Source: Aureimonas glaciei
Lineage (GTDB): Bacteria > Pseudomonadota > Alphaproteobacteria > Rhizobiales > Rhizobiaceae
DNA: 64,000 nt
NCBI RefSeq assembly: GCF_014643375.1
Contig: NZ_BMJJ01000003.1
Span: forward strand, 434,001 to 498,000
Direction: 5' to 3'
The position numbers were made by a program, and so were the translations under genes. Position 1 is the first letter of the stretch. Each line of letters opens with the position of its first letter. The notes under the pieces were generated by a model, which was given only the letters and a program-made list of their open reading frames with translations, searched no databases and was not told the origin of the DNA. Below, one piece after another: positions 8,041 to 17,072 of the stretch.

Positions 8041-9650
8041 TGAAATTCGGAACGGAGGCGACGGTAGTCGGCCTCGGGGCGCTGATGGCGCTTCTGGCGG
8101 CTCTGGCCGCGGCGGATGCCGCGTTCCAGAGCCATGCCTATGTCCTTCTCATCGTGCTCGGCACGGCGGCGATCGTGCTCTTGCGCAACGACACGCCCGT
8201 CGGCCAGTCCGCCGCGATCTTCGGCGTTCGGGACGACGGCGCCTATTGCGACGGCGTCGTGCGCGCCGGCGCCATCGCCACCGTGTTCTGGGGCGTCGTC
8301 GGCTTCCTCGTCGGCGTCGTCGTGGCCGGGCAGCTGGCCTATCCCGAGCTGAACATCGAGCCCTGGTTCAATTTCGGCCGGATGCGGCCGCTGCACACCT
8401 CGGCGGTGATCTTCGCCTTCTGCGGCAACGCGCTCCTGGCGACATCCTTCTACGTGGTGCAGCGCACCTGCCGGGCGCGCCTGTTCGGCGGCGACCTCGC
8501 CTGGTGGGTGTTCTGGGGCTACCAGCTGTTCATCGTCATGGCGGCGACCGGCTATCTCCTCGGCATCACGCAGAGCCGCGAATATGCCGAGCCGGAATGG
8601 TATGTCGACATCCTGCTGACGGTCGTCTGGGTCGCCTATCTCGTCGTCTTCCTGGGCACGCTGATGAAGCGGACGGAGCCGCACATCTACGTCGCCAACT
8701 GGTTCTACCTCTCCTTCATCGTCACCGTGGCGATGCTGCATGTGGTCAACAACCTCGCCATCCCCGTCTCCTTCCTCGGCACCAAGAGCTATTCCGCCTT
8801 CTCGGGCGTCCAGGATGCGCTGACGCAGTGGTGGTACGGCCATAACGCCGTCGGCTTCTTCCTCACCGCCGGCTTTCTCGGCATGATGTACTACTTCATC
8901 CCGAAGCAGGCGAACCGGCCTGTTTATTCCTACCGGCTGTCGATCATCCACTTCTGGTCGCTGATCTTCCTCTACATCTGGGCCGGCCCGCATCACCTGC
9001 ACTACACGGCGCTGCCGGACTGGGCGCAGACGCTCGGCATGGTGTTTTCGATCATGCTCTGGATGCCCTCCTGGGGCGGCATGATCAACGGCCTGATGAC
9101 GCTCTCGGGCGCCTGGGACAAGCTGCGCACCGACCCGATCCTGCGCATGATGGTGCTCGCCGTCGCCTTCTACGGCATGGCCACCTTCGAGGGCCCGATG
9201 ATGTCGATCAAGTCGGTCAACTCGCTCAGCCACTACACCGACTGGACCATCGGCCACGTCCATTCCGGCGCCCTCGGCTGGAACGGCATGATCACCTTCG
9301 GCGCGCTCTACTATCTCGTCCCGCGCCTGTGGAACAAGGAAGCGCTCTACAGCCTGAAGCTCGTCAGCTGGCACTTCTGGCTCGCCACCATCGGCATCGT
9401 CATCTACGCGGCGTCGATGTGGGTGTCGGGCATCATGCAGGGCCTGATGTGGCGCGAATACGATCCGCAGGGCGGGCTCGTCTACTCCTTCGCCGAGACC
9501 GTGGCGGCGCTGCATCCCTACTACCTCATGCGTCTCAGCGGCGGCCTGCTCTTCCTCGCGGGAGCTCTGGTGATGACCTTCAATCTGGTGATGACGATCC
9601 GTGGACCGGAGGCGGTCGCGGTGGCGGCGACCCCGGTCGCGGCGGAATAG
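8041..9650 (+). CDS. ccoN: cbb3-type cytochrome c oxidase subunit I
   Basis: The catalytic haem b/b3-CuB subunit of the high-affinity oxidase, a 536-residue polytopic protein. Signature segments include [20 protein letters not shown] (low-spin haem histidine), [16 protein letters not shown] (CuB region), [15 protein letters not shown] (the CuB His pair) and [12 protein letters not shown] near the C-terminal haem ligands. The start is the ATG at 8041 behind an AGGGGG-type ribosome site; an in-frame extension upstream contains the FixK box and cannot be coding. It is the first gene of ccoNOQP, with a perfect FixK/FNR box 90 bases upstream. Confidence 0.96.
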
Positions 9651-9661
9651 GAGCGGCCTCA

Positions 9662-10426
9662 ATGAAACTTCCCACCGCCCGCAGCCTGGTCAAGAGCCAC
9701 GGCAAGGTCGAGCGCAACGCCTCGCTGCTCCTCGTCCTCTCCCTCGTCGTCGTGATGATCGGCGGCATCGTCGAGATCGTGCCGCTCTTCTATCTCGAGA
9801 ACACCATCGAGAAGGTCGAGGGCATGCGGCCCTACACGCCGCTGGAGCTGGCCGGACGCGACATCTACGTCCGCGAGGGCTGCTATGTCTGCCACAGCCA
9901 GATGATCCGGCCGTTCCGCGACGAGGTCGAACGCTACGGCCACTACTCGCTCGCTGCCGAATCCATGTACGACCACCCCTTCCAGTGGGGATCCAAGCGC
10001 ACTGGACCGGACCTCGCCCGCGTCGGCGGCCGCTATTCCGACGAATGGCACGTCGCCCATCTGCAGGACCCGCGCTCGGTCGTGCCGGAATCGGTGATGC
10101 CGACCTATGCCTTCCTGTCCACGACTGAGGTCGACATCCACAACATCGGCGCGCACCTGGCCGCCAACCGGGCCGTCGGCGTGCCCTACACCGACGAGAT
10201 GATCGCCTCGGCGCTCGCCGATGCCCGCACCCAGGGCAGCGCGACGGCCGATGCCACCGGCCTGCAGGGTCGCTACGCCAAGGCGGGCGCCCGCGACTTC
10301 GACGGCAACGCGGCCAAGCTCACCGAGATGGACGCGCTGGTCGCCTATCTGCAGATGCTTGGCACCCTCGTCGATGTGGAAGCCTACAAGCCGGCGCCGG
10401 CCGAGACGCTGGAGACGAGCCAGTGA
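9662..10426 (+). CDS. ccoO: cbb3-type cytochrome c oxidase subunit II (monohaem cytochrome c)
   Basis: A 254-residue membrane-anchored cytochrome c. An N-terminal helix (about 20-45) is followed by one haem motif, CYVCH, near residue 77. [20 protein letters not shown] and [15 protein letters not shown] are typical CcoO segments, and PTYAFL provides the distal methionine neighbourhood. It takes electrons from CcoP to CcoN. It lies 11 bases after ccoN and overlaps the ccoQ start. Confidence 0.96.
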   Translation: MKLPTARSLVKSHGKVERNASLLLVLSLVVVMIGGIVEIVPLFYLENTIEKVEGMRPYTPLELAGRDIYVREGCYVCHSQMIRPFRDEVERYGHYSLAAESMYDHPFQWGSKRTGPDLARVGGRYSDEWHVAHLQDPRSVVPESVMPTYAFLSTTEVDIHNIGAHLAANRAVGVPYTDEMIASALADARTQGSATADATGLQGRYAKAGARDFDGNAAKLTEMDALVAYLQMLGTLVDVEAYKPAPAETLETSQ

Positions 10427-10590
10427 CCTACCACGCGCTGCGAGAATTCGCCGACTCCTGGGCGCTGCTCGGCATGACCGTCTTCTTCATCGGTGTCGTC
10501 ATCTTCGTCCTGTTCCGGCCGAAAGCGCGCGACCATGCCCGCGATGCCAAAATGATCCCGTTCAGAGAGGATGAAAAAGATGGCCAATAA
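10423..10590 (+). CDS. ccoQ: cbb3-type oxidase small subunit CcoQ
   Basis: A 55-residue peptide starting with GTG, which overlaps the ccoO stop codon (GTGA). It has one transmembrane helix (about 14-32, [16 protein letters not shown]) followed by a charged tail, the standard CcoQ layout. It lies exactly between ccoO and ccoP and overlaps the ccoP start by 11 bases. CcoQ stabilises the CcoP association with the core complex. Confidence 0.88.
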   Translation: MTYHALREFADSWALLGMTVFFIGVVIFVLFRPKARDHARDAKMIPFREDEKDGQ

Positions 10591-11485
10591 CGACAGCGAC
10601 AAGCGCGAGATCGACGCGGCCACCGGCACGCCCACCACCGGGCACGACTGGGACGGCATCAAGGAACTCGACACCCCAATGCCGCGCTGGTGGCTGTGGA
10701 CCTTCTACGGCTGCATCGCCTTCGCCGCCGTCTATGTCGTCCTCTATCCGGCGATCCCGATGGTCAGCCGGGCGACCGACGGCCTTCTCGGCTGGTCGTC
10801 GCGCGGCGACCTGACGACGGAAATGGCCGGCGCCGTGACGGCGAAGGCCGGCTTTCGCGACCAGATCGCGGCGGCCTCGATGGACGAGATCATCGCCGAC
10901 CCCGAACTGTTCCGCTTCGCCGCCGGCGCCGGGCGCTCGTCCTTCTCGGTCAACTGCGTGCAGTGCCACGGCTCGGGTGCCGCCGGCAGCGTCGGCTATC
11001 CCAACCTGCAGGATGACGACTGGGTCTGGGGCGGCGCCCCCGACGAGATCTATCAGACCATCGCGCACGGCATCCGCAGCGAGGATCCGGACGCCCGCGT
11101 CTCCGATATGCCCGGTTTCGGTCGCGACGGCATTCTGGAAAGGCCGGCCATCCTCGACGTCTCCGCCTATGTCATGACCCTTTCCGGAGCCAAGGTCGCC
11201 TTCGGCGATCCCACCAACGGCCAAACGGTCTTCGCCGAGAACTGCGCCGCCTGCCATGGCGAGAGCGGCGAGGGGATGAAGGAGTTGGGCGCGCCGGCGC
11301 TGAACGACCCGATCTGGCTACGCGTGACCGATCAGAACGGCGTCGTCGCCCAGGTCGTCAATCCCCGGCACGGCGTCATGCCGGCCTGGGAGCCGCGTCT
11401 CGGCCCGGTCGCGGTGAAGGAACTGGCCGCCTATGTCTACTCGCTCGGCGGCGGCGCGGCGCCCGTCAAGGCGGCATCGAACTGA
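10580..11485 (+). CDS. ccoP: cbb3-type cytochrome c oxidase subunit III (dihaem cytochrome c)
   Basis: A 301-residue dihaem cytochrome c. After an N-terminal region with WDGIKELDTPMPRWW, the helix at about 35-55 anchors it. Two haem c motifs follow, CVQCHGSG and CAACHGESG, with distal methionines expected in VSDMPGF and GVMPAW. I prefer the ATG at 10580 (GAGG nine bases upstream, inside ccoQ) over the in-frame ATG at 10571, whose ribosome site would touch the start codon. It ends the ccoNOQP transcript, followed by a strong hairpin. Confidence 0.95.
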   Translation: MANNDSDKREIDAATGTPTTGHDWDGIKELDTPMPRWWLWTFYGCIAFAAVYVVLYPAIPMVSRATDGLLGWSSRGDLTTEMAGAVTAKAGFRDQIAAASMDEIIADPELFRFAAGAGRSSFSVNCVQCHGSGAAGSVGYPNLQDDDWVWGGAPDEIYQTIAHGIRSEDPDARVSDMPGFGRDGILERPAILDVSAYVMTLSGAKVAFGDPTNGQTVFAENCAACHGESGEGMKELGAPALNDPIWLRVTDQNGVVAQVVNPRHGVMPAWEPRLGPVAVKELAAYVYSLGGGAAPVKAASN

Positions 11486-11520
11486 CGTCATCATCGGCAG
11501 CTTAGGCTGCCGCGACACCG

Positions 11521-11555
11521 CGCCACGGCCGGCCTCGCAAGGGCCGGCCGTGGCG
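11521..11555 (+). terminator. Strong hairpin terminator after ccoP
   Basis: A perfect 14-bp stem (CGCCACGGCCGGCC and its complement) with a seven-base loop, followed by TTT. It lies 36 bases after the ccoP stop and 12 bases before the FixK box of ccoG, so it insulates the oxidase operon from the assembly operon. Confidence 0.7.
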
Positions 11556-11567
11556 TTTGCACGGGGC

Positions 11568-11581
11568 TTGATCTGCATCAA
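11568..11581. promoter_or_regulatory. FixK/FNR site upstream of ccoG
   Basis: TTGATCTGCATCAA matches TTGAT-N4-ATCAA perfectly and lies 70 bases before the ccoG ATG at 11652. With the box before ccoN it makes the assembly genes ccoGHIS a second low-oxygen unit. Confidence 0.87.
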
Positions 11582-11651
11582 GGCGAAGCCGGCCGTCCTT
11601 CGGCATGACCCGTTGGGGCTCCCGAGACGGAGCGTCCCGCCGGAGACCCCC

Positions 11652-13202
11652 ATGCTCGTTCACGACAGCGTCGATCGCCTCAATGCCCTGCCGGTCAACA
11701 GCGCCGACCGCCGCGGACCGCTGTTCGCCGCGCGCGAAAAAATCCATCCCAAGCGCGCCGAGGGCAGCTATCGCCGCCTGAAGTGGATCATCATGGCGGT
11801 GACGCTGTCGATCTACTACCTGACGCCCTGGCTGCGCTGGGACCGCGGCGTCGGCGCGCCGGACCAGGCGGTGCTGGTGGATCTCGCCAACCGGCGCTTC
11901 TACTTCTTTTTCGTCGAGATCTGGCCGCAGGAATTCTACTACGTCGCCGGCCTCCTGATCATGGCGGGCCTCGGCCTCTTCCTCGTCACCTCCGTCGCCG
12001 GCCGTGCCTGGTGCGGCTACGCCTGTCCGCAGACGGTCTGGGTCGATCTGTTTCTGGTCGTCGAGCGCTTCTTCGAGGGCGACCGCAACAAGCGCATCGC
12101 CCTGGACAAGTCGCCGATGTCGCTGGAAAAATTCGGCAAGCGCCTGGGCAAGCACGTGGTCTGGCTACTGATCGCGGTCCTGACCGGCGGCGCCTGGATC
12201 TTCTACTTCGCCGACGCGCCGACGCTGCTGCGCGACGTCGTGACGCTCAACGCCTCCTCGGTGGCCTACACCACGATCGCCCTTCTCACCGCGACGACCT
12301 ACGTCTTCGGCGGCTTCATGCGCGAGCAGGTCTGCACCTATATGTGCCCCTGGCCGCGCATCCAGTCGGCGATGCTGGACGAGCAGTCGCTGACCGTCAC
12401 CTACAACGACTGGCGCGGCGAGCCGCGCTCCCGCCACCAGAAGAAGGCGCTGGCCGAGGGCCAGCCGGTCGGCGACTGCGTCGACTGCAACGCCTGCGTC
12501 GCCGTCTGCCCGATGGGCATCGACATCCGCGAGGGCCAGCAGATGGAGTGCATCACCTGCGCTCTTTGCATCGACGCCTGTGACGCGGTGATGGACAAGA
12601 CCGGGCGCGAGCACGGCCTGATCTCCTATGCGACGCTCGCCGACTACGACGCCAACATGGCGCTCGCGCGGGGCGACGGTGAGGCGATCGACCCGGCCAA
12701 GGTGCGCGATCCCGTCACCGGCAAGCTCGCCTCGGGCGTCGCGCATTTCCGGTGGCGCCACATGGCGCGGCCGCGCACCCTGGTCTACCTCGTCCTCTGG
12801 TCGGCGATCGGCGTCGCCATGGCTGTCTCGCTCGCCACGCGCGACCGCCTGACGACCTCGGTTCAGCATGACCGCAACCCGCTCTACGTCAGGCTCTCCG
12901 ATGGCGGCGTGCGCAACGCCTACACGGTGAAGATCGCCAACATGACGAATGCGCCGCGGCTGGTCACGCTCGGCGTCGAGGGGCTTCCGGGCGCCGTCGT
13001 CGCGGCACCAGGCCGCGCGCTCGAGGCCGGCGGCGTGTCGGTCGAGGTGCCGCGCGACCGGGTCGAGATGGTCCGGCTTCTCGTCTCGCAGCCGCGCGGC
13101 AGCGGGACCGGCCAGCGGCGGGATTTCACGATCACCGTCACCGACGCCGCCCGCGGCGAGACCAGCCGCGCCGCCGCCGTCTTCGAATCTCCCGAGGAAT
13201 AA
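11652..13202 (+). CDS. ccoG: Cytochrome c oxidase accessory protein CcoG (FixG), polyferredoxin
   Basis: A 516-residue membrane protein with several helices and two 4Fe-4S clusters: CVDCNACVAVCP and CITCALCIDACD around residues 275-310. A C-terminal FixG immunoglobulin-like domain (about 390-510) follows the last helix. CcoG acts as a cupric reductase supplying Cu(I) for cbb3 assembly. The start chosen is the ATG at 11652 with GGAG upstream; the in-frame region before it holds the terminator and FixK box. First gene of ccoGHIS, with CcoH four bases downstream. Confidence 0.95.
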   Translation: MLVHDSVDRLNALPVNSADRRGPLFAAREKIHPKRAEGSYRRLKWIIMAVTLSIYYLTPWLRWDRGVGAPDQAVLVDLANRRFYFFFVEIWPQEFYYVAGLLIMAGLGLFLVTSVAGRAWCGYACPQTVWVDLFLVVERFFEGDRNKRIALDKSPMSLEKFGKRLGKHVVWLLIAVLTGGAWIFYFADAPTLLRDVVTLNASSVAYTTIALLTATTYVFGGFMREQVCTYMCPWPRIQSAMLDEQSLTVTYNDWRGEPRSRHQKKALAEGQPVGDCVDCNACVAVCPMGIDIREGQQMECITCALCIDACDAVMDKTGREHGLISYATLADYDANMALARGDGEAIDPAKVRDPVTGKLASGVAHFRWRHMARPRTLVYLVLWSAIGVAMAVSLATRDRLTTSVQHDRNPLYVRLSDGGVRNAYTVKIANMTNAPRLVTLGVEGLPGAVVAAPGRALEAGGVSVEVPRDRVEMVRLLVSQPRGSGTGQRRDFTITVTDAARGETSRAAAVFESPEE

Positions 13203-13206
13203 TCCG

Positions 13207-13698
13207 ATGTTCAAGCTTCCCTGGCGCGAATTCACCGGCGGGCACATGCTGATGGCCATGCTCCTGTTCTTCGCCACCATCATCGGCGTGAACCTCATCA
13301 TGGCCTATTCCGCCGTTTCCTCCTTCGCCGGCCTCGTCGTCGACAATTCCTATGTCGCCAGCCAGCACTTCAACGAGAAGCTCGCCTCCATGCGCCAGCA
13401 GCAGGCGCTGGGCTGGACGGTCGATCTCGAGGTGCTCGCCGATGCCGTCACCGTCGACGTGCGCGATGCTCAGGGCGCGCGGGTGGCGACCCAGGTCGAC
13501 GTCGAGATGACGCGGCCGACGACCAACCGCGACGACCATTTCCTGCATGCCGACCAGAGCCTCGGCCCGGTGCATCTGCCGACGACCCTGAAGCCGGGCG
13601 CCTGGGACGCCACCGTCTCGCTGTCGACGGCCGACGGCGAGACCTTCCTCACCACCCGCCGCGTCGTCATCGGCGCGCCGGCAGAGGTGCCGCAATGA
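13207..13698 (+). CDS. ccoH: cbb3 assembly protein CcoH (FixH)
   Basis: A 163-residue protein with one N-terminal helix (about 13-40, MLMAMLLFFATIIGVNLIMA) and a periplasmic beta domain. SYVASQHFNEKLA matches the FixH family, as does the start FKLPWREFTGGHML. It is needed for stable assembly of the cbb3 complex. It starts four bases after ccoG, and its stop overlaps the ccoI start (ATGA). Confidence 0.93.
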   Translation: MFKLPWREFTGGHMLMAMLLFFATIIGVNLIMAYSAVSSFAGLVVDNSYVASQHFNEKLASMRQQQALGWTVDLEVLADAVTVDVRDAQGARVATQVDVEMTRPTTNRDDHFLHADQSLGPVHLPTTLKPGAWDATVSLSTADGETFLTTRRVVIGAPAEVPQ

Positions 13699-16001
13699 CC
13701 TGCTGCGGCGACGGCACGGCGCTCGACGCCCGCCTGCTGGCCGATCCCGACGAGATGCGCGCCGAAGAGTTCCGCCGCTCGGGCCACCGCCACGAGGACG
13801 GCACGGTGCACTATCTGCTGGTCGCGCCCGGCATCCATTGCGGCGCCTGCATCGCCCGGATCGAGAAGGCGCTGGCCGCCTTGCCCGGCGTGCGCTCGGC
13901 ACGCGTCAATTTCTCCACGCGCCGGGTGATGGTGACGGCGGACGCCACGCAGGCCGATCCCTTCGCGATCGTGCGCAGCGTCGAAGCGCTCGGCTATCCC
14001 GTGACGATCGGCGTCGAGGGGAAGGCGGCCGATCGCGATCCGGTCCTGGCCGAACTCATGCGGGCGCTGGTCGTCGCCGGCTTTGCCGCGGCCAATGTCA
14101 TGCTCCTCTCTGTCTCGGTCTGGTCGGGCGCGGAAGGGGCGACGCGGACGCTGTTCCAGCTCATCTCCGGCGTCGTCGCCGTTCCCGCAGTGCTCTATGC
14201 CGGCCGCCCCTTCTACCGCTCGGCCCTAGGCGCGCTGCGCAATCGCCACGTCAACATGGACGTGCCGATCTCGCTCGGCGTTCTCCTGACGCTGGTCAAG
14301 AGCATCTACGAGGCGCTGTTCGGCAGTGGCGAGACCTGGTTCGACGCCTCGCTGACGCTGCTGTTCTTCCTGCTCATCGGCCGCGTCCTCGACCATGCGA
14401 TGCGCGAGCGCGCCCGCAGCGGCATCGCCAGCCTCGGCCGCATGGCCGCGCGCGGCGCCATGCGCGTCGGCACGGACGGACGGCTCGACTATCTCGGCAT
14501 CGAAGAGATCCGGCCCGGCATGCTCCTCCACGTCGCCGTCGGCGAGCGTTTTCCCGTCGACGGCGTCCTGTCCGGCAGCGCCACGACCGAGGCCGACCGG
14601 TCGCTCGCGACCGGCGAAAGCGTTCCCGCCCGGCTGGGACCGGGCGACCCCATCGAGGCCGGGGCGCTGAACCTTTCGGCGCCGGTGACGCTGAAGGCGA
14701 CGGCCGATGCCGAGCACAGCCTGATCCAGGAAATGCTCCGGCTGATGGAAGCGGCCGAGCAGGGCAAGGCGACCTATGTCCGTCTCGCCGACCGGGCCGC
14801 CGCGCTCTACGCGCCGATGGTGCATCTGGCTTCCGCGCTCACCTTCGTCGGCTGGATAGTGGCGACGCGCGACTGGCACCAGGCGCTGACGGCGGCGATA
14901 GCCGTCCTGATTATCACCTGTCCCTGCGCCTTGGCACTGGCGGTGCCGGTCACCCAGGTCGTCGGCGCCGGCATTCTGATGCGGCGCGGCGTTCTCGTGC
15001 GCACCGGCTCGGCCTTCGAGCGCATGGCCGAAATTCGCGCGGCGGTCTTCGACAAGACCGGCACGCTGACGCTGCCGAGCCTGTCGGTCGACGGCGGAAA
15101 ACTCGCCGACGAGGATCTGCGGCGGGCGGCGGCGCTCGCCCGGGAAAGCCGGCACCCGCTTTCCCTCGCCGTCTCGGCGCTGGCCCGGAGCCGAGCCCTG
15201 CCGGCCGCCGAGGCCGGGGACGTGGCGGAACGCCCCGGCGAGGGCCTCGAGGGAACCGTCGACGGCGTCCGCAGCCGTCTTGGCCGCTGGGATTTCGTCC
15301 GGGCGATCGCCGGCGGCGACGGTGCCACGGAAGAGGGCGGTCTCTGGTTCGCCCGCGATGGCGGGACGATGATCCGTCTGCCCGTCCAGTCCGTGCTGCG
15401 GCCGGACGCGCTGGCGACGATGGCCGTCTTCGACGCGGCGGGCATTTCGCGCCGGATCCTCTCCGGCGACAGCGCGGAAGCGGCGGGCGAGACCGGCGCG
15501 GCGCTGGGTTTTGCCCCCGCGCAGGTCTCGGCGCGGCTGTCGCCGGCCGACAAGGCGGCGCGCATCGCCGCGCTCGCCGCCACGGACGGACCGGTGCTGT
15601 TCGTCGGCGACGGCATCAACGACGCGCCGGCGCTCGGCACCGCGCATGTCTCGATCACGCCAGCGGACGCGGCCGAGGTCGGAAGGGCGAATGCCGATTT
15701 CGTCTTCACCGGCCAGTCGCTCCAGGGCGTCGGCGACGCCTTCGCCGTCTCGCGGGCGGTCATCACCTGTGTCCGGCAGAACTTTGGCCTCGCCATCGGC
15801 TACAACTTCATTGCCGTGCCGCTCGCCGTCCTCGGCTATGTCACACCGCTCCTTGCCGCCATCGCCATGTCGAGCTCCTCGCTCGTCGTCGTCGGCAATG
15901 CGCTGCGGCTGCAGTGGCAGTTCCGCCGTCCGCGACAGGGCCTTTCGGATCCGAAGCCGGTGGCCCCCGTCCTTCCCGCCAGCCAGTGGGTCGCGCAATG
16001 A
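13695..16001 (+). CDS. ccoI: Copper-exporting P1B-type ATPase CcoI (FixI)
   Basis: A 768-residue heavy-metal ATPase that moves Cu into the periplasm for the CcoN CuB centre. Seen are an N-terminal MTCC pair, a heavy-metal-associated domain with GIHCGAC (Cys49, Cys52), the TGES phosphatase loop, the transmembrane CPC metal site at residues 409-411, the phosphorylation site DKTGTLT (Asp453), and the hinge motif GDGINDAPAL. It overlaps ccoH and ccoS by four bases each, giving a tightly coupled ccoGHIS operon. The FixI subgroup is supported by context more than by any single motif. Confidence 0.95.
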   Translation: MTCCGDGTALDARLLADPDEMRAEEFRRSGHRHEDGTVHYLLVAPGIHCGACIARIEKALAALPGVRSARVNFSTRRVMVTADATQADPFAIVRSVEALGYPVTIGVEGKAADRDPVLAELMRALVVAGFAAANVMLLSVSVWSGAEGATRTLFQLISGVVAVPAVLYAGRPFYRSALGALRNRHVNMDVPISLGVLLTLVKSIYEALFGSGETWFDASLTLLFFLLIGRVLDHAMRERARSGIASLGRMAARGAMRVGTDGRLDYLGIEEIRPGMLLHVAVGERFPVDGVLSGSATTEADRSLATGESVPARLGPGDPIEAGALNLSAPVTLKATADAEHSLIQEMLRLMEAAEQGKATYVRLADRAAALYAPMVHLASALTFVGWIVATRDWHQALTAAIAVLIITCPCALALAVPVTQVVGAGILMRRGVLVRTGSAFERMAEIRAAVFDKTGTLTLPSLSVDGGKLADEDLRRAAALARESRHPLSLAVSALARSRALPAAEAGDVAERPGEGLEGTVDGVRSRLGRWDFVRAIAGGDGATEEGGLWFARDGGTMIRLPVQSVLRPDALATMAVFDAAGISRRILSGDSAEAAGETGAALGFAPAQVSARLSPADKAARIAALAATDGPVLFVGDGINDAPALGTAHVSITPADAAEVGRANADFVFTGQSLQGVGDAFAVSRAVITCVRQNFGLAIGYNFIAVPLAVLGYVTPLLAAIAMSSSSLVVVGNALRLQWQFRRPRQGLSDPKPVAPVLPASQWVAQ

Positions 16002-16177
16002 CCAGCCTGCTCATCCTTATTCCCGTCGCGCTCGGCCTCGGCCTCGTCGGCCTCTTCGGTTTCTTCTGGTCCTATCGCAGCGGCCAGTTCGACGATCCCG
16101 AAGGCGACGCCCTGCGCATTCTCGACGACGAGAACCCGCCCGAGCCGGTGGCCCGGAAGCGATCCGGCCCGGCCTGA
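15998..16177 (+). CDS. ccoS: cbb3 oxidase maturation protein CcoS
   Basis: A 59-residue protein starting at an ATG that overlaps the ccoI stop. It has one N-terminal helix (about 4-26), then WSYRSGQFDDPEGDALRIL, the diagnostic CcoS segment, and a short charged tail. CcoS is needed for cofactor insertion into the cbb3 oxidase. Last gene of the assembly operon. Confidence 0.92.
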   Translation: MTSLLILIPVALGLGLVGLFGFFWSYRSGQFDDPEGDALRILDDENPPEPVARKRSGPA

Positions 16178-16342
16178 TCGGGACGGGCAGTTTCGGGAGG
16201 GCCTGGTCGAACAGGGCTGTCCGGCGCGGCGTCGCGCCGCATCGAGCCGCGGCCAACAAAAGTGTTTCCTTCCGCCGGCCCTGCTTTCAGGATGGCGCCG
16301 CGATTCGGGTGGGCGTCAGGCCGGCCGAAGGAGGGAGCGCCG

Positions 16343-16990
16343 ATGCGCAGAGACAGGGGCGGGGAGTTTCACTGGCCCTATTCCGTGGCCGAACTCTGGG
16401 CCGACGGCGTCGTCCACGTTCTGGGCGTCGTGCTGGCGCTCGCCGGGGCCGTGGTCTTCTTCGTCGTCATGTCCGGACGGGCCAGCGCGGTCGAGCTGTC
16501 GACCTGCGGCGTCTATCTCGCCACCCTCGTCCTCTCGATCGCCGCCTCCGCCGCCTACAATGTCTGGCCGGTGTCGCGGACGAAATGGCTGCTGCGCCGG
16601 CTCGACCACTCGGCCATCTTCCTGCTCATCGCCGGCACCTACACGCCCTTCATCGCCAAGATGGGCCTGTGGTGGATGCTGGCCGGCGTCTGGACCGTCG
16701 CCGCGATCGGCGTGTTCCTCAAACTGTTCCGGCCCGGCCGCTACGACCGCCTGGCGATCCTGCTCTACCTCGCGCTCGGCTGGAGCGGCATCGTCACTTA
16801 CGAGCACATGGTGGAATCGCTGCCGCCGAGCGTGCGCGAACTGATCCTCGCCGGTGGCGTCGTCTACTCGCTCGGCGTCGTCTTCCACGTCTGGGAGAAG
16901 CTGCGCTTCCAGAACGCCATCTGGCACGGCTTCGTGCTCGTCGCCGCGTCGATCCATTTTGTCGCGGTCTGGTTCTCGATTACCGTCTGA
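16343..16990 (+). CDS. Hemolysin III / YqfA (PAQR-like) family membrane protein
   Basis: A 215-residue seven-helix membrane protein of the HlyIII/PAQR superfamily. The conserved positions are visible: SAAYN near the first motif, RRLDHSAIFLLIAGTYTPF, and a C-terminal VVFHVWEKLRFQNAIWHGFVLVA segment with the metal-site histidines. The start is the ATG at 16343 with a strong AAGGAGGG upstream; the earlier in-frame codons lack such a site. Bacterial members have no settled function, and the hemolysin name is historical. It converges with the RND efflux operon. Confidence 0.9.
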   Translation: MRRDRGGEFHWPYSVAELWADGVVHVLGVVLALAGAVVFFVVMSGRASAVELSTCGVYLATLVLSIAASAAYNVWPVSRTKWLLRRLDHSAIFLLIAGTYTPFIAKMGLWWMLAGVWTVAAIGVFLKLFRPGRYDRLAILLYLALGWSGIVTYEHMVESLPPSVRELILAGGVVYSLGVVFHVWEKLRFQNAIWHGFVLVAASIHFVAVWFSITV

Positions 16991-17049
16991 CCCGGGCGGG
17001 CGACCCTGCCGTGTCGCGAGGGGCGCCGTACTGGGGCGCCGCTCGCGGG

Positions 17050-17068
17050 GCCGGCCGAGAGGGCCGGC
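17050..17068. terminator. Hairpin between convergent genes
   Basis: GCCGGCC and GGCCGGC form a perfect 7-bp GC stem around a five-base loop in the 82-base gap between the hemolysin III gene and the RND permease, which converge here. It may end transcription from both sides. There is no T-run. Confidence 0.4.
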
Positions 17069-17072
17069 TCGC

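Noticed and set aside
7443-9662. 739-codon minus-strand frame opposite ccoN
   Set aside because: It is fully antisense to the cbb3 subunit I gene, with an Asp/Glu/Arg/His-rich composition typical of mirrored codons. No domain is recognisable.
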